Below are positions 9,183 through 16,981 of a DNA stretch of 64,000 nucleotides, piece by piece. The translations under genes were made by a program, and so were the position numbers. A model generated the notes under the pieces. It had not been told where the DNA came from, did not search any database, and saw only the letters and a program-made list of their open reading frames with translations. Origin of the DNA: Sinisalibacter lacisalsi (GTDB lineage Bacteria > Pseudomonadota > Alphaproteobacteria > Rhodobacterales > Rhodobacteraceae); assembly GCF_014640115.1 (NCBI RefSeq), contig NZ_BMGI01000003.1:450172-514171 (forward strand), given 5' to 3'. Position 1 is the stretch's first letter; every line of letters starts with the position of its first letter.

Positions 9183-9719
9183 TCACTCCCAGCCGATCCA
9201 GTCGACCGAAACATCCGCTTCATGGTCGTGCCCGAAGGCCGCCACCGCCACCGAGCGCACCGAGGCGGCCGACGGGGTGGCGCGGACCATCCTCGTGGAC
9301 GGCTTGAACGCGTCGAGTGGAATGCGGACCAGCTCCCAGTCCGGGCCGGTGGGAAAGGCGGCCTGGTAATAGTGCCAGGGCAGCAGGGTGCCCCCGGTGC
9401 GCAGGTGCACGAAGTATTGGTCGCCGTTGCCGCGCACGCGCAGCACGAGAGCGCTGGCATCATCGGGCAGGCGCTCGGGCAGCTTCAGCCGGGCCTGGAT
9501 GAAGCCGCCGTTGTTGGCGGTGGAAACGGTGCCGGTGAGCCGCAGGGCGCCGCCGTCGAAGGCCACGCCCCCGGATGAAACCCCACCCATCACCCGGTCG
9601 GAGAAGAAATCCCAGCGCTGGTCGGGCGCTCCGGCGAAATCTTCGATCTCGGTGGCGTGGGCTGGCAGGGTGGAGAGGGTCATGGCGAGGATGATGGCTT
9701 TCAATGAGGCGTGTTTCAT
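9183..9719 (-). CDS. CIA30-family protein with signal peptide
   Basis: A 178-residue protein with an N-terminal signal sequence (MKHASLKAIILAMTLSTLPAHA, cleavage after AHA). It is followed by a CIA30-type beta-sandwich: DRVMGGVSSG, GTVSTANNGGFIQ, and PLDAFKP. In eukaryotes CIA30 is a complex I assembly factor. The bacterial exported versions are of unknown function, possibly carbohydrate-binding-like. The signal peptide predicts a periplasmic location here. Convergent to the preceding dehydrogenase, and followed upstream by tdk on the same strand with a 31-base gap. Confidence 0.85.
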   Translation of the reverse strand: MKHASLKAIILAMTLSTLPAHATEIEDFAGAPDQRWDFFSDRVMGGVSSGGVAFDGGALRLTGTVSTANNGGFIQARLKLPERLPDDASALVLRVRGNGDQYFVHLRTGGTLLPWHYYQAAFPTGPDWELVRIPLDAFKPSTRMVRATPSAASVRSVAVAAFGHDHEADVSVDWIGWE

Positions 9720-9750
9720 GCCCTGTCTACGCGCGCATGTTTGCGGTGGA

Positions 9751-10359
9751 TCACTCTGCTGCCGGGCGGCCCTTTCCCTCGCGGTCGCCCGTCGCTTCGC
9801 GCCAGTGTTTGCGGCACAGGCTCACGTAGGCCTCGTTGCCGCCGATCTGCACCTGGTCCCCGTCGGTGATCACCTTGCCGGTGCCATCGGTGCGCACCAC
9901 CATGGTCGCCTTCTTTCCGCAATGGCAGATCGTGCGCGCCTCGCGCATCTCGTCGGCCAGCGCCAGCAGGGTGGCGGAGCCGGGAAAGAGCTTGCCCTGG
10001 AAATCGACGCGCAGACCATAGGCCATGACCGGCACACGCAGATCGTCGACAACGCGGGCGAGTTGCCAAACCTGTTCGGGCGTCAGGAACTGCGCCTCGT
10101 CGATGAAGACGCAGGCCACCGGCCCGGCCTTCAGCCGCGCCTCGATCCGCGCGAACATGTCGTCGCCGGCCTTGAATGTATCGGCCTCGGCCTCGATGCC
10201 GATCCGCGAGCCGATCTTGCCCGCGCCGGCTCGTTCGTCGAGCTTCGCGGTGACAAGGTAAGTCTCCATGCCCCGTTCGCGGTAGTTGTAGGCCGCCTGC
10301 AGGAGCAGCGTCGACTTGCCCGCGTTCATCGTCGAATAATGAAAATACAGCTTGGCCAT
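9751..10359 (-). CDS. tdk: Thymidine kinase
   Basis: Type II thymidine kinase of the salvage pathway, phosphorylating thymidine with ATP. 202 residues. The P-loop TMNAGKST is at residues 10-17, a Walker B-like VFIDEAQFL segment follows, and a C-terminal lid region carries CHCGKKAT and SLCRKHW, the zinc-ligand cysteine positions. The frame extends upstream to a Met seven codons earlier; the ATG at 10359 giving MAKLYFHYS is the conserved N-terminus. Stand-alone gene; the region upstream is a 700-base gap with a degraded remnant. Confidence 0.95.
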   Translation of the reverse strand: MAKLYFHYSTMNAGKSTLLLQAAYNYRERGMETYLVTAKLDERAGAGKIGSRIGIEAEADTFKAGDDMFARIEARLKAGPVACVFIDEAQFLTPEQVWQLARVVDDLRVPVMAYGLRVDFQGKLFPGSATLLALADEMREARTICHCGKKATMVVRTDGTGKVITDGDQVQIGGNEAYVSLCRKHWREATGDREGKGRPAAE

Positions 10360-10710
10360 GGCATCCCGTAGCGCCACGCCGCGCCCGGATCAAGCCCGCT
10401 GCGGGCGCGGGCGAAACAGAGAGCGGGGAGCGGCGGTGGCCGAAAAAACCAGAGGCCGCAGGCGTTGCCGCCCTTGGGATGGAACAAGCCTCATTCACCT
10501 TTGAGCGCCACGGCGCCGCTGCCGGCCCGCGTGGCGGACCGACCCCGCCGCGAAACGCACGGCAGGCCCCACTCAACCCAACGCTGCACGCGCCGGATAC
10601 TGGTTACACACCGTCTGGCGACGGTCACATTCGACAAGTCATCCACATCGAAGTGAATAAATGGAAAAGGATCGGCGATTTCCCCGCATCGAGGTGTTGG
10701 CGCGGGCAAA
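10360..10710. other. Gene-poor stretch upstream of tdk
   Basis: No convincing gene on either strand. A 112-codon minus-strand frame (10491-10829) lacks a ribosome site and family features. Part of this stretch is AT-richer (about 10600-10680) and may carry promoters. It leads into a degraded phage-type remnant. Confidence 0.5.
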
Positions 10711-11070
10711 ATGGCGAGGAAACGGTGTCGCCGTGGTTGGCAGCTATCGCAACGAGCACACCGAAGGCTGGTGAAGGACGGGGGAATCGAGGCCGCCCGC
10801 GCGTTGGCCGGCAAGTCGAAGGCCACCATCGGGCGGTATCACTCCGATTCGGGCAAACTCGCCGACCGCTTCATGTCGATCGACACCGGTCGTCGCCCTT
10901 CGCGGTGCTGATGCCGGATTGGCAGCAATCCATCGAGGACGGGGTGATCACGATCAAAAGAGCCAAGCGGCTTCTGCGCAAGACGCTGGACCTGCAGCGG
11001 GTGCTCGGCGAGATGAACCTGCGGCTTGAAGACGAGACGACTTCGGACAGCGTCCGTCTCTGGGCCTATC
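10711..11070 (+). pseudogene. Degraded phage-type regulator remnant (frameshifted)
   Basis: Two short coding-like blocks in different frames. The first (10711-10911) reads GGIEAARALAGKSKATIGRYHSDS, resembling small helix-turn-helix proteins I associate with Mu-like prophage early regions in this group. It then loses frame after MSIDT. The second block, in the next frame from about 10911, reads MPDWQQSIEDGVITIKRAKRLL and continues helically until it runs into the 3' end of dgkA on the other strand. The combination suggests a frameshifted and 3'-truncated gene, or two tiny adjacent prophage genes. No stand-alone start or stop supports a functional product. Identification is tentative. Confidence 0.35.
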
Positions 11071-11431
11071 CGCCGACCAGGCGCGCGAGGATCACAACCC
11101 AGCCCACGCCGCCCGCGATGGCGGCGAGCGCGACGGCGGCGGAGCCGGCATCCTTGGCGCGGCGGGCAAGGTCGTGGTGGTCGCGCGAGATCAGATCGAC
11201 GACGCGCTCCACCGCGGTGTTGATCAACTCCATCGCCAGAACCAGCACCCCGAGTGGCAGGATCACAAGGCGCTCGGTGGCGCTGAGCGGCAAGAGCAGC
11301 GCGGCGAGGCTGGAAAGCGCCACGATCACCGTCCAGAACACCAGCGAAGGCTCATGCGTCCAGGCGTCGCGCCAGCCCGCCCATGACCAGACGCAGCGGT
11401 TGACGAAACGCCGCCACTCGCGCGCGATCAC
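11066..11431 (-). CDS. dgkA: Diacylglycerol kinase
   Basis: Small integral-membrane kinase that phosphorylates diacylglycerol in phospholipid turnover. 121 residues with three hydrophobic segments. The family signature MELINTAVERVVDLIS is followed by AKDAGSAAVALAAIA, with the metal-binding Glu and catalytic Glu of the family in place. The start codon is GTG at 11431, overlapping the stop of the upstream IMPACT-type gene (GTGA), so translation is coupled. No alternative start lies nearby. Confidence 0.93.
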   Translation of the reverse strand: MIAREWRRFVNRCVWSWAGWRDAWTHEPSLVFWTVIVALSSLAALLLPLSATERLVILPLGVLVLAMELINTAVERVVDLISRDHHDLARRAKDAGSAAVALAAIAGGVGWVVILARLVGG

Positions 11432-11787
11432 GTCGTCGGCTCCCGGTGTGCGAGGTAATGGTCCACGGCGTCGGCCACGCGGCGGAAGCGGTCGCCGCCG
11501 AGTTTCGTGCCGCCGAACCAGCGGGTGACGACAACCACGTGGCCTTCGAGCCCCGCGCCTTCGAGCTTGCGCAGGATCACCGCGCCGGCCCCGGCCTCGC
11601 CGTCGTCGCCCTTGGCCGGGCCGTCCGGCAACAGCGCGGCCCAGGAATTATGGGTCGCCTTGACGAAGGCCTTGCGGCGGGTCAAGTCCTTGAGAAAGGC
11701 GCGCACCGCCTTGCGGTCGGCCACCGGACCGCCGGACACGGCATAGCGTGAGCCACGATCGGTGATGATCTTGTCGAAGACCTGCAT
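11428..11787 (-). CDS. IMPACT/YigZ-family protein, single-domain form
   Basis: 119 residues corresponding to the N-terminal UPF0029 (IMPACT) domain: KATHNSWAALL, DDGEAGAGAVIL, then VVVVTRWFGGTKLGGDRF. Full-length YigZ is about 200 residues with a second DUF1949 domain, which is absent here, so this is a one-domain version. A strong GGGGAGGAAAG ribosome site precedes the ATG at 11787 and rules out the longer frame. It overlaps dgkA by four bases. IMPACT in eukaryotes restrains GCN2, while the bacterial role is unknown. Confidence 0.85.
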   Translation of the reverse strand: MQVFDKIITDRGSRYAVSGGPVADRKAVRAFLKDLTRRKAFVKATHNSWAALLPDGPAKGDDGEAGAGAVILRKLEGAGLEGHVVVVTRWFGGTKLGGDRFRRVADAVDHYLAHREPTT

Positions 11788-11832
11788 CTTTCCTCCCCGC
11801 GGCATAATGCCTCCGGGGGCCGGGCTCGGCAA

Positions 11833-12093
11833 TCAGTAGCTGTCGCGCAGGTGTTCGAGCAGCGACTTGTTCATGCACAGTCCGGGAGCCTCGTCCGAGC
11901 CGGCGGCGTGCTCCTCCAGCCAGATCTCGCAGCCCGATGGGTCCGGGCATTGCATGCATTTCCTGACTGCGCGTTCAAGCTGGGCGCGGCTCAGCCGCGT
12001 TAGATCAACCTCGAGATCGAGATCGAGCCCGAGAACGTCGGCCATCCGGCCGAGCAGGTATTCGTGATAGGTGCGGTGCGCTGCGTCGCTCAT
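11833..12093 (-). CDS. DUF6455 family protein, likely oxygen-regulated
   Basis: An 86-residue cytosolic protein with a cysteine pattern C-x2-C...C...C (RKCMQCPDPSGCEIW, then GLCMNKSLL) that could bind metal or an iron-sulfur cluster. I assign it to DUF6455, a family frequent in Rhodobacteraceae. The ATG at 12093 has GGAGG at ideal spacing. A perfect FNR box is centred 53 bases upstream of the start, which suggests expression at low oxygen. Function unknown. Confidence 0.75.
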   Translation of the reverse strand: MSDAAHRTYHEYLLGRMADVLGLDLDLEVDLTRLSRAQLERAVRKCMQCPDPSGCEIWLEEHAAGSDEAPGLCMNKSLLEHLRDSY

Positions 12094-12139
12094 GTATGCC
12101 TCCGGGGCGGGAGCAAAGCCGTCTGGTGCGCGCGATTCC

Positions 12140-12153
12140 TTGATCGAGATCAA
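12140..12153. promoter_or_regulatory. Perfect FNR/FnrL box
   Basis: TTGATCGAGATCAA matches the symmetric TTGAT-N4-ATCAA consensus exactly. It lies between the divergent DUF6455 gene (start 12093) and the 81-residue gene (start 12210) and could serve either. Confidence 0.75.
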
Positions 12154-12209
12154 ATTGGCGGGGTGAATTCGTGGTTCCCGGCGGAAGCTTGCCGGCGTAG
12201 GCTGCCCCC

Positions 12210-12455
12210 ATGTTCACCATCGAGCACGAATTCGATTCTACCGTGATCACCCTCGTCGACGAGGGCAGGCCGCACCTTGGCGAAGACGTGATCATCAATG
12301 CCTTCGACGATTGCGTGACGCTCGAACAGCACGAGCCGACCACCGACCGGGTGATGCGCGTGACCCTCTCGATGAGCCAGCTGCGCGATCTTGCCGCCGC
12401 GCTCGATCTGCCGGAAGGGGTCTACAAACTGGTGCGCGACAACGGGGCAGACTGA
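12210..12455 (+). CDS. Conserved hypothetical protein, 81 residues
   Basis: Small acidic protein starting MFTIEHEFDSTVITLVDEG and ending LPEGVYKLVRDNGAD. It has alternating beta-strand and helix propensity, with no signal peptide or membrane segment. I do not recognise a named domain, though close relatives seem widespread in this bacterial group. It is divergent from the DUF6455 gene and shares an intergenic region with a perfect FNR box centred 63 bases upstream of its start. Codon use and composition match the chromosome. Confidence 0.7.
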   Translation: MFTIEHEFDSTVITLVDEGRPHLGEDVIINAFDDCVTLEQHEPTTDRVMRVTLSMSQLRDLAAALDLPEGVYKLVRDNGAD

Positions 12456-12614
12456 GGCGCGATCCCGCACCCTTGCCGCGACCGCAGGTTTGCGCGCGAC
12501 CGGTCTGATCCGTGAGCGACCGCCGGGCGTAAAGCACCCGGAAGGATTGCAGATGTCGGCCGTGACCGCTTCACCACAAGGCGATAGGGCCAGAGGGCCG
12601 CTCCGTGGCGCGCC

Positions 12615-13868
12615 GTGGGTGTCCTCTTGGTAAAACGAGCCTCCCGCGAGGGCGTGCCGGCCTACGCCGTCTTTGCCGGCGTGCTCGCGGCGGCGGGGCT
12701 GCCGATCTACATTCACGCGCCCAAGTTCTACGTCGACGAATATGGCGTCGGGCTGGGTGCGCTCGGCGCGGTGCTCTTCGCGCTGCGGTTTCTCGACGTC
12801 GTGCAAGACCCGGCCCTGGGCTGGCTCTCGGGCCGCCTTGGCCGCTGGCGCTGGGCCGGTGTTGCCTTCGCCGCGCTGGTGATGGCGGGCGCGATGATCG
12901 GGCTTTTCGCCGTTGCGCCACGCACCGCGCCGCTCATCTGGTTCGCGGCGATGCTGGCGCTCCTGTTCTCGGCCTTCAGCTTTCTCAACATCACCTTCTA
13001 CGGCGTCGGCGTTGAAAAGGTCGCCCGCGCGCATCGGGTCAGCCACGTCCGGCTGGCCGCATGGCGCGAGACCGGCGCGCTCCTCGGGGTCTGCCTCGCG
13101 GCGATCGCGCCGACGCTGCTGGCCGGGCTCAGCGCCACGCCGTTCGCGGTTTTCGCGCTCGGATTCGCGGTGGCGACACTCATCGCGGCGGTGCTGATGC
13201 GGCGCGAATGGGTTGCCAGCCGCCCCCCGGCAGGGTTCGAGGTGCTGGCGATCCTGCAGGACCGCGCGGCGCGGCGCCTGCTGCTGATCGCCTTCGTGAA
13301 CGCGGCACCGGTCGCCGTGACCTCGACGCTGTTCCTGTTCTTCGTCGAATACCGGCTGGAAGCGCCCGGCTACGAGGGGCCGCTGCTGGTGCTGTTCTTC
13401 CTTGCCGCCGCGGTCAGCGCCCCGGGCTGGGGCATGGCCGCGGGGCGCTACGGCGCGCGCCGGGTGCTGATCGCGGGCATGGTGCTCTCGATCCTCGCCT
13501 TCGGTTTCGCCGCGACCCTCGGCGCCGGTCACCTGGTGGCCTTCATGCTCGTCAGCGCCGCCTCCGGCGCCGCGCTCGGGGCCGATATGACGCTGCTGCC
13601 CGCGCTGTTCGCCCGCCGGGTCGAGGGGCTTGCGCACGATCCGGCGCAGGCGTTCGGGCTGTGGAGCTTCGTGTCGAAACTCACGCTGGCGGTGGCGGCG
13701 GTCACGGTGCTGCCGCTGCTCGACATGGCCGGGCTGGTTGCCGGCGAAGCCGCGCCGCAAAGCGCCTTGACGACGCTGACGCTGCTTTACGCGGTCCTGC
13801 CCTGCGTGCTGAAACTGGTCGCCGTTGCGCTGCTGGTGACCAGCGAGGAGACGGCGCAAGCGGCCTGA
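12615..13868 (+). CDS. MFS sugar/cation symporter-like transporter (GPH/MelB type)
   Basis: A 417-residue, twelve-helix major facilitator protein. The motif VVQDPALGWLSGRLGRWRW after the second helix is typical of the glycoside-pentoside-hexuronide (MelB-like) branch. The central loop carries RREWVASRPPAGFE. Substrate unknown. The start is uncertain: a GTG at 12615 gives the full-length frame but no strong ribosome site is visible, and a start a few codons later is possible. It is convergent with a DUF167 gene. Confidence 0.8.
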   Translation: MGVLLVKRASREGVPAYAVFAGVLAAAGLPIYIHAPKFYVDEYGVGLGALGAVLFALRFLDVVQDPALGWLSGRLGRWRWAGVAFAALVMAGAMIGLFAVAPRTAPLIWFAAMLALLFSAFSFLNITFYGVGVEKVARAHRVSHVRLAAWRETGALLGVCLAAIAPTLLAGLSATPFAVFALGFAVATLIAAVLMRREWVASRPPAGFEVLAILQDRAARRLLLIAFVNAAPVAVTSTLFLFFVEYRLEAPGYEGPLLVLFFLAAAVSAPGWGMAAGRYGARRVLIAGMVLSILAFGFAATLGAGHLVAFMLVSAASGAALGADMTLLPALFARRVEGLAHDPAQAFGLWSFVSKLTLAVAAVTVLPLLDMAGLVAGEAAPQSALTTLTLLYAVLPCVLKLVAVALLVTSEETAQAA

Positions 13869-13886
13869 AGCCCGGCGGCCGGCGCT

Positions 13887-14141
13887 TCAATCGAGCCGGA
13901 AGGTTTTGTCGCGCGAGGTGGCGCCGCGCGTCAGCGTCAGGCTTGATTTCGGCACCCCGAGGGCATGGGCGAGGAGCTTGACGACGGCGGCGTTGGCCTT
14001 GCCGTCTTCCGGCACGGTGGTGACCGACACTTTCAGGCCGGTTTCGCCCTCGGTCACCGCGTTGCGCGCGGCCCTGGGCGTGACGCGAACGGCGATCTCC
14101 GCGCCGGGAATGACGAGGTGGGCGAGGGCGGCCTTTTTCAT
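13887..14141 (-). CDS. DUF167/YggU family protein
   Basis: An 84-residue member of the small YggU/DUF167 family: AVRVTPRAARNAV, then VPEDGKANAAVVKLLAHALGV and a C-terminal GATSRDKTFRLD. The conserved PxPGKANxA-type helix is easily recognised. The fold is known; the function is not. It is divergent from the deacetylase-like gene with about 50 bases between the starts and convergent with the MFS gene. Confidence 0.88.
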   Translation of the reverse strand: MKKAALAHLVIPGAEIAVRVTPRAARNAVTEGETGLKVSVTTVPEDGKANAAVVKLLAHALGVPKSSLTLTRGATSRDKTFRLD

Positions 14142-14191
14142 GGCCCGAGTTTCGCCGGAGGGTCTTGCGGAAGCAAGAGGAGGCGGGCACT

Positions 14192-15316
14192 GTGCCGCCC
14201 ATGCGCAAGACCGGATTTTTCTTCGATGAGCGGTGCTTCTGGCACGGGGGTGGGCACTTCGCGGGGATGTTGCCCGTGGGCGGGTTGGTGCAGCCGCAAG
14301 TGGGCGGCGGACTGCCGGAAAGCCCCGAGACCAAGCGGCGGTTGAAGAACCTCGTGGAGGTGACGGGCCTGATGCGCGATCTCGACGCGCGCGGCGCCGA
14401 TCCGGCCAGCCGGGATGATCTCGAACGGGTGCACCCGGCGGCCTACCTCGATGCCTTCAAGGCCGCCTCCGACGCGGGCGGCGGCGAGATCGGCCAGCGC
14501 GCTCCCTTCGGTCCCGGCGGCTACGAGGTCGCCGCGCTCTCGGCCGGGCTGGCGAAGGCCGCGCTGTTCGCCGTGCTCGAGGGTGGGCTCGACAATGCCT
14601 ATGCGCTCTCGCGCCCGCCGGGCCACCACGCCTTGCCGGACATGCCGAACGGCTTCTGCCTGATCAACAACATCGGCGTGGCGGTGCGCGCGGCGCAGGC
14701 GGCGGGGCTCGCCCGCCGTGTGGCCGTGCTCGATTGGGACGTGCACCACGGCAACGGCACCGAGGCGGTGTTCTACGATGACCCCGACGTGCTCACGATC
14801 TCGATCCACCAGGAGCGCAACTACCCGCTCGACACCGGCGAGATCGAGGCGCGCGGCGAAGGCGCCGGGCTTGGTGCGAACATCAACATTCCGCTGCCTC
14901 CGGGGGCCGGCCACGCGACCTATATCGAGGCGATGGAGCGGCTGGTTCTGCCCGCGCTCGAGGCGCATGGGCCGGAGGCGATCGTGATCGCCAGCGGCTA
15001 CGATGCCGCCGCCGCCGATCCGCTCGGCCACATGCTCGCCCATGCCGCCACCTTCCGCGAGATGACGCGGATGGTGATGGATGTGGCCGACAGGCTCTGC
15101 GCTGGCCGGGTGGTGGCGGTGCACGAGGGCGGCTACGCCGACTGGTACGTGCCGTTCTGCGGCCACGCGGTGATCGAAGAGCTTTCGCGCAGCGACAGGA
15201 CGGCGCCCGATCCGATGGCGGCGACCTATGCCATCCGCCAGCCCAACGCGCGGATGCAGGCGGTGTTTTCCGATCTCATCGGCGAATACGCAGCCTATTT
15301 CGCCCGGCCTGCTTGA
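14192..15316 (+). CDS. Histone-deacetylase superfamily amidohydrolase
   Basis: Zinc-dependent deacetylase of the HDAC/acetylpolyamine amidohydrolase superfamily, 374 residues. Metal and catalytic motifs are intact: RPPGHHA (tandem His), LDWDVHHGNGT (zinc-binding Asp and His), and the late HEGGYA with the preceding ASGYDAA. In bacteria such enzymes act on acetylated polyamines, acetoin-related or small-molecule amides; the substrate is unknown. GTG at 14192 is preferred because AGAGGAGG (14176-14183) lies eight bases upstream. The ATG at 14201 (MRKTGFFFDE) is the alternative. It is followed 49 bases later by a nitroreductase. Confidence 0.9.
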   Translation: MPPMRKTGFFFDERCFWHGGGHFAGMLPVGGLVQPQVGGGLPESPETKRRLKNLVEVTGLMRDLDARGADPASRDDLERVHPAAYLDAFKAASDAGGGEIGQRAPFGPGGYEVAALSAGLAKAALFAVLEGGLDNAYALSRPPGHHALPDMPNGFCLINNIGVAVRAAQAAGLARRVAVLDWDVHHGNGTEAVFYDDPDVLTISIHQERNYPLDTGEIEARGEGAGLGANINIPLPPGAGHATYIEAMERLVLPALEAHGPEAIVIASGYDAAAADPLGHMLAHAATFREMTRMVMDVADRLCAGRVVAVHEGGYADWYVPFCGHAVIEELSRSDRTAPDPMAATYAIRQPNARMQAVFSDLIGEYAAYFARPA

Positions 15317-15365
15317 CCTCATCGGCGCTTGCCCCGACATGGAAGGCGACGCACAGGAGGGACGG

Positions 15366-15944
15366 ATGCCCGAGAAGAACCAGGCCGCGCTCGATTTTCT
15401 GCTCACCCGCCGCTCGCGCCCGGCCAAGACCTTGACCACGCCGGTGCCCGACCGGGCGGGCCTGATGCCGATCCTCACCGCCGCCGCACGCAGCCCCGAC
15501 CATGGCAAGCTCGAACCCTGGCGCTTCGTGGTGTTCACGCGCCCGGCGCTGGAGCGGCTTGGCAGGCTGGCCGTGGAGCGCGGCGCCGCGCTGGGCATGG
15601 ACCCCGACAAGATCGAGAAGGCGCGCTGCCAGTTCGCCGATTCGCACCTCGCGGTGGCGGTGGTGTTCTCGCCGGTGGAGTCGGAGAAGGTGCCACATGT
15701 CGAGCAGCTCTATTCCGCCGGGGCGGTTTGCCTTGCGCTGCTGAACGCGGCGCTGGCCTCGGGCTGGGGTGCGAACTGGCTCTCGGGCTGGGCCAGCCAC
15801 GATACCGATTTCGTCTGCCAGGGCCTCGGGCTCGAGGCCCACGAAAGCGTGGCGGGGTTCATCCATATCGGCACCGAGCGCGCCGTGCCGCCGGAGCGCC
15901 CGCGCCCCGATCTCGACGCCAAGACGACATGGCTGGAGGCATGA
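15366..15944 (+). CDS. Nitroreductase family protein (YdjA type)
   Basis: A 192-residue FMN-dependent oxidoreductase. Family features: FLLTRRSRPAKTL near the N-terminus (FMN phosphate contact), AAARSPDHGKLEPWRFVV, and a GWGANWLSGW segment followed by GFIHIGT. The length and the RSPDHG motif point to the short YdjA/Frm2-like branch rather than NfsB. Physiological substrate unknown. ATG 15366 has AGGAGG just upstream. The stop overlaps the next ATG (TGATG), indicating coupling with the EI24-domain gene. Confidence 0.9.
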   Translation: MPEKNQAALDFLLTRRSRPAKTLTTPVPDRAGLMPILTAAARSPDHGKLEPWRFVVFTRPALERLGRLAVERGAALGMDPDKIEKARCQFADSHLAVAVVFSPVESEKVPHVEQLYSAGAVCLALLNAALASGWGANWLSGWASHDTDFVCQGLGLEAHESVAGFIHIGTERAVPPERPRPDLDAKTTWLEA

Positions 15945-16630
15945 TGTTTTCGGATTTCTTCAAGGCCCTCGGCCAGTTGCCCGACCCGCGCTTCCGCCGG
16001 GTTCTGCTGCTCGGCCTCGGCCTCACCATCGCGCTGCTCGCCGGGGCGACGGTGCTCTTCGCCTGGCTGGTGGGACTGTTCGTGCCCGACAGCGTTGCGC
16101 TGCCCTGGATCGGCGAGATCGGCTGGCTCGACAGCGTGGCAAGCTGGGCCACGGTGCTCCTGATGCTGGTGCTCTCGGTGGTGCTGATGGTGCCGGTGGC
16201 GGCGGCCTTCACCGGGATTTTCCTCGATGACGTGGCCGAGGCGGTGGAAGACCGGCACTATCCGGGGCTTGAACCCGTCGGCCATATCCCGGTGCTGGAA
16301 ACCTTGCGCGACTCGACCGCGCTGATTGCGGTGACCGTGGCGGTCAACCTCGTGGCGCTGATCCTGCTGCTGTTCGTCGGGCCGCTCGCGCCGGTGCTGT
16401 TCTGGGCGGTGAACGGCTACCTGCTGGGGCGGGAATTCTTCCAGATGGCGGCGTTGCGGCGCGAGGGCCGTGAAGGCGCGAACCGGTTGCGCCGCCGCCA
16501 CGCGGGCCAGATCTGGTTTGCCGGGACGCTGATGGCCGTGCCGCTCTCGGTGCCGCTCGTGAACCTCTTCATTCCCGTGCTTGGCGCGGCCACGTTCACG
16601 CACATGTATCACCGCCTCGCCGGGCGGTGA
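15944..16630 (+). CDS. EI24/CysZ-like membrane protein
   Basis: A 228-residue integral membrane protein with about four to five hydrophobic helices and a C-terminal GREFFQMAALRR...RLRRRHAGQIW segment. This is the EI24-domain signature shared with the sulfate channel CysZ. No cysteine-synthesis genes are nearby, so sulfate transport is not implied. Two adjacent ATGs (15941, 15944) exist. 15944 is preferred for spacing from GGAGG (15935-15939). It is coupled to the nitroreductase gene. A hairpin-type repeat follows. Confidence 0.85.
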   Translation: MFSDFFKALGQLPDPRFRRVLLLGLGLTIALLAGATVLFAWLVGLFVPDSVALPWIGEIGWLDSVASWATVLLMLVLSVVLMVPVAAAFTGIFLDDVAEAVEDRHYPGLEPVGHIPVLETLRDSTALIAVTVAVNLVALILLLFVGPLAPVLFWAVNGYLLGREFFQMAALRREGREGANRLRRRHAGQIWFAGTLMAVPLSVPLVNLFIPVLGAATFTHMYHRLAGR

Positions 16631-16638
16631 GGGCGGGA

Positions 16639-16690
16639 GCGGGGGCCAGCCCCCGCACCCCCGAGGTATTTCTGGACCCAAGAAGCAGGC
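16639..16690 (+). repeat. Hairpin plus GAGGTATTT intergenic repeat, copy 1
   Basis: 8-bp stem GCGGGGGC/GCCCCCGC (16639-16656), then ACCCCCGAGGTATTTCTGG and an A/G-rich tail. It follows the EI24-domain gene and probably acts as its terminator. It matches three other copies near 27.9, 31.1 and 49.7 kb. Confidence 0.7.
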
Positions 16691-16699
16691 GCGGTGCGC

Positions 16700-16981
16700 C
16701 TAGTTGGGGACGCGCTCGCCGAGCACGCCCATCCAGTCGAGGCTTTCCACGCTGATCAGCCCGGTGATGATGATGGCAATGACGATGCCCCAGATCGGGA
16801 TCGTCCAGAGCGTGACGATCCCGATGGTGCGGCGCAGGCGGAAATTGGCAGGCGCGCCTTCCGGCGTGCCGGGCACCACGTCGCCGGCGTCAGCCTGGCT
16901 GCGAGCGCGGATCGGCAGCACGACGAACATCGTCATGAACCAGATCACCACGAAGAGAACGGCGGCGCCGGTAATGGACAT
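16700..16981 (-). CDS. DUF1467 family membrane protein
   Basis: A 93-residue protein with two transmembrane helices. An N-terminal helix runs from ITGAAVLFVVIWFMTMFVVLP; a cytoplasmic-type linker RARSQADAGDVVPGTPEGAPANF, then RRT and a second helix, follow. This linker with the VxGTPxSAP-like sequence is the DUF1467 hallmark in alphaproteobacteria. It is linked by a one-base TGATG overlap to the methylmalonyl-CoA epimerase gene, a neighbour pairing I recall as common. Function unknown. Confidence 0.88.
   Translation of the reverse strand: MSITGAAVLFVVIWFMTMFVVLPIRARSQADAGDVVPGTPEGAPANFRLRRTIGIVTLWTIPIWGIVIAIIITGLISVESLDWMGVLGERVPN

Noticed and set aside
10491-10829. 112-codon minus-strand open frame upstream of tdk
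   Set aside because: Arg/Cys-rich translation typical of noncoding high-GC DNA; no start signals.
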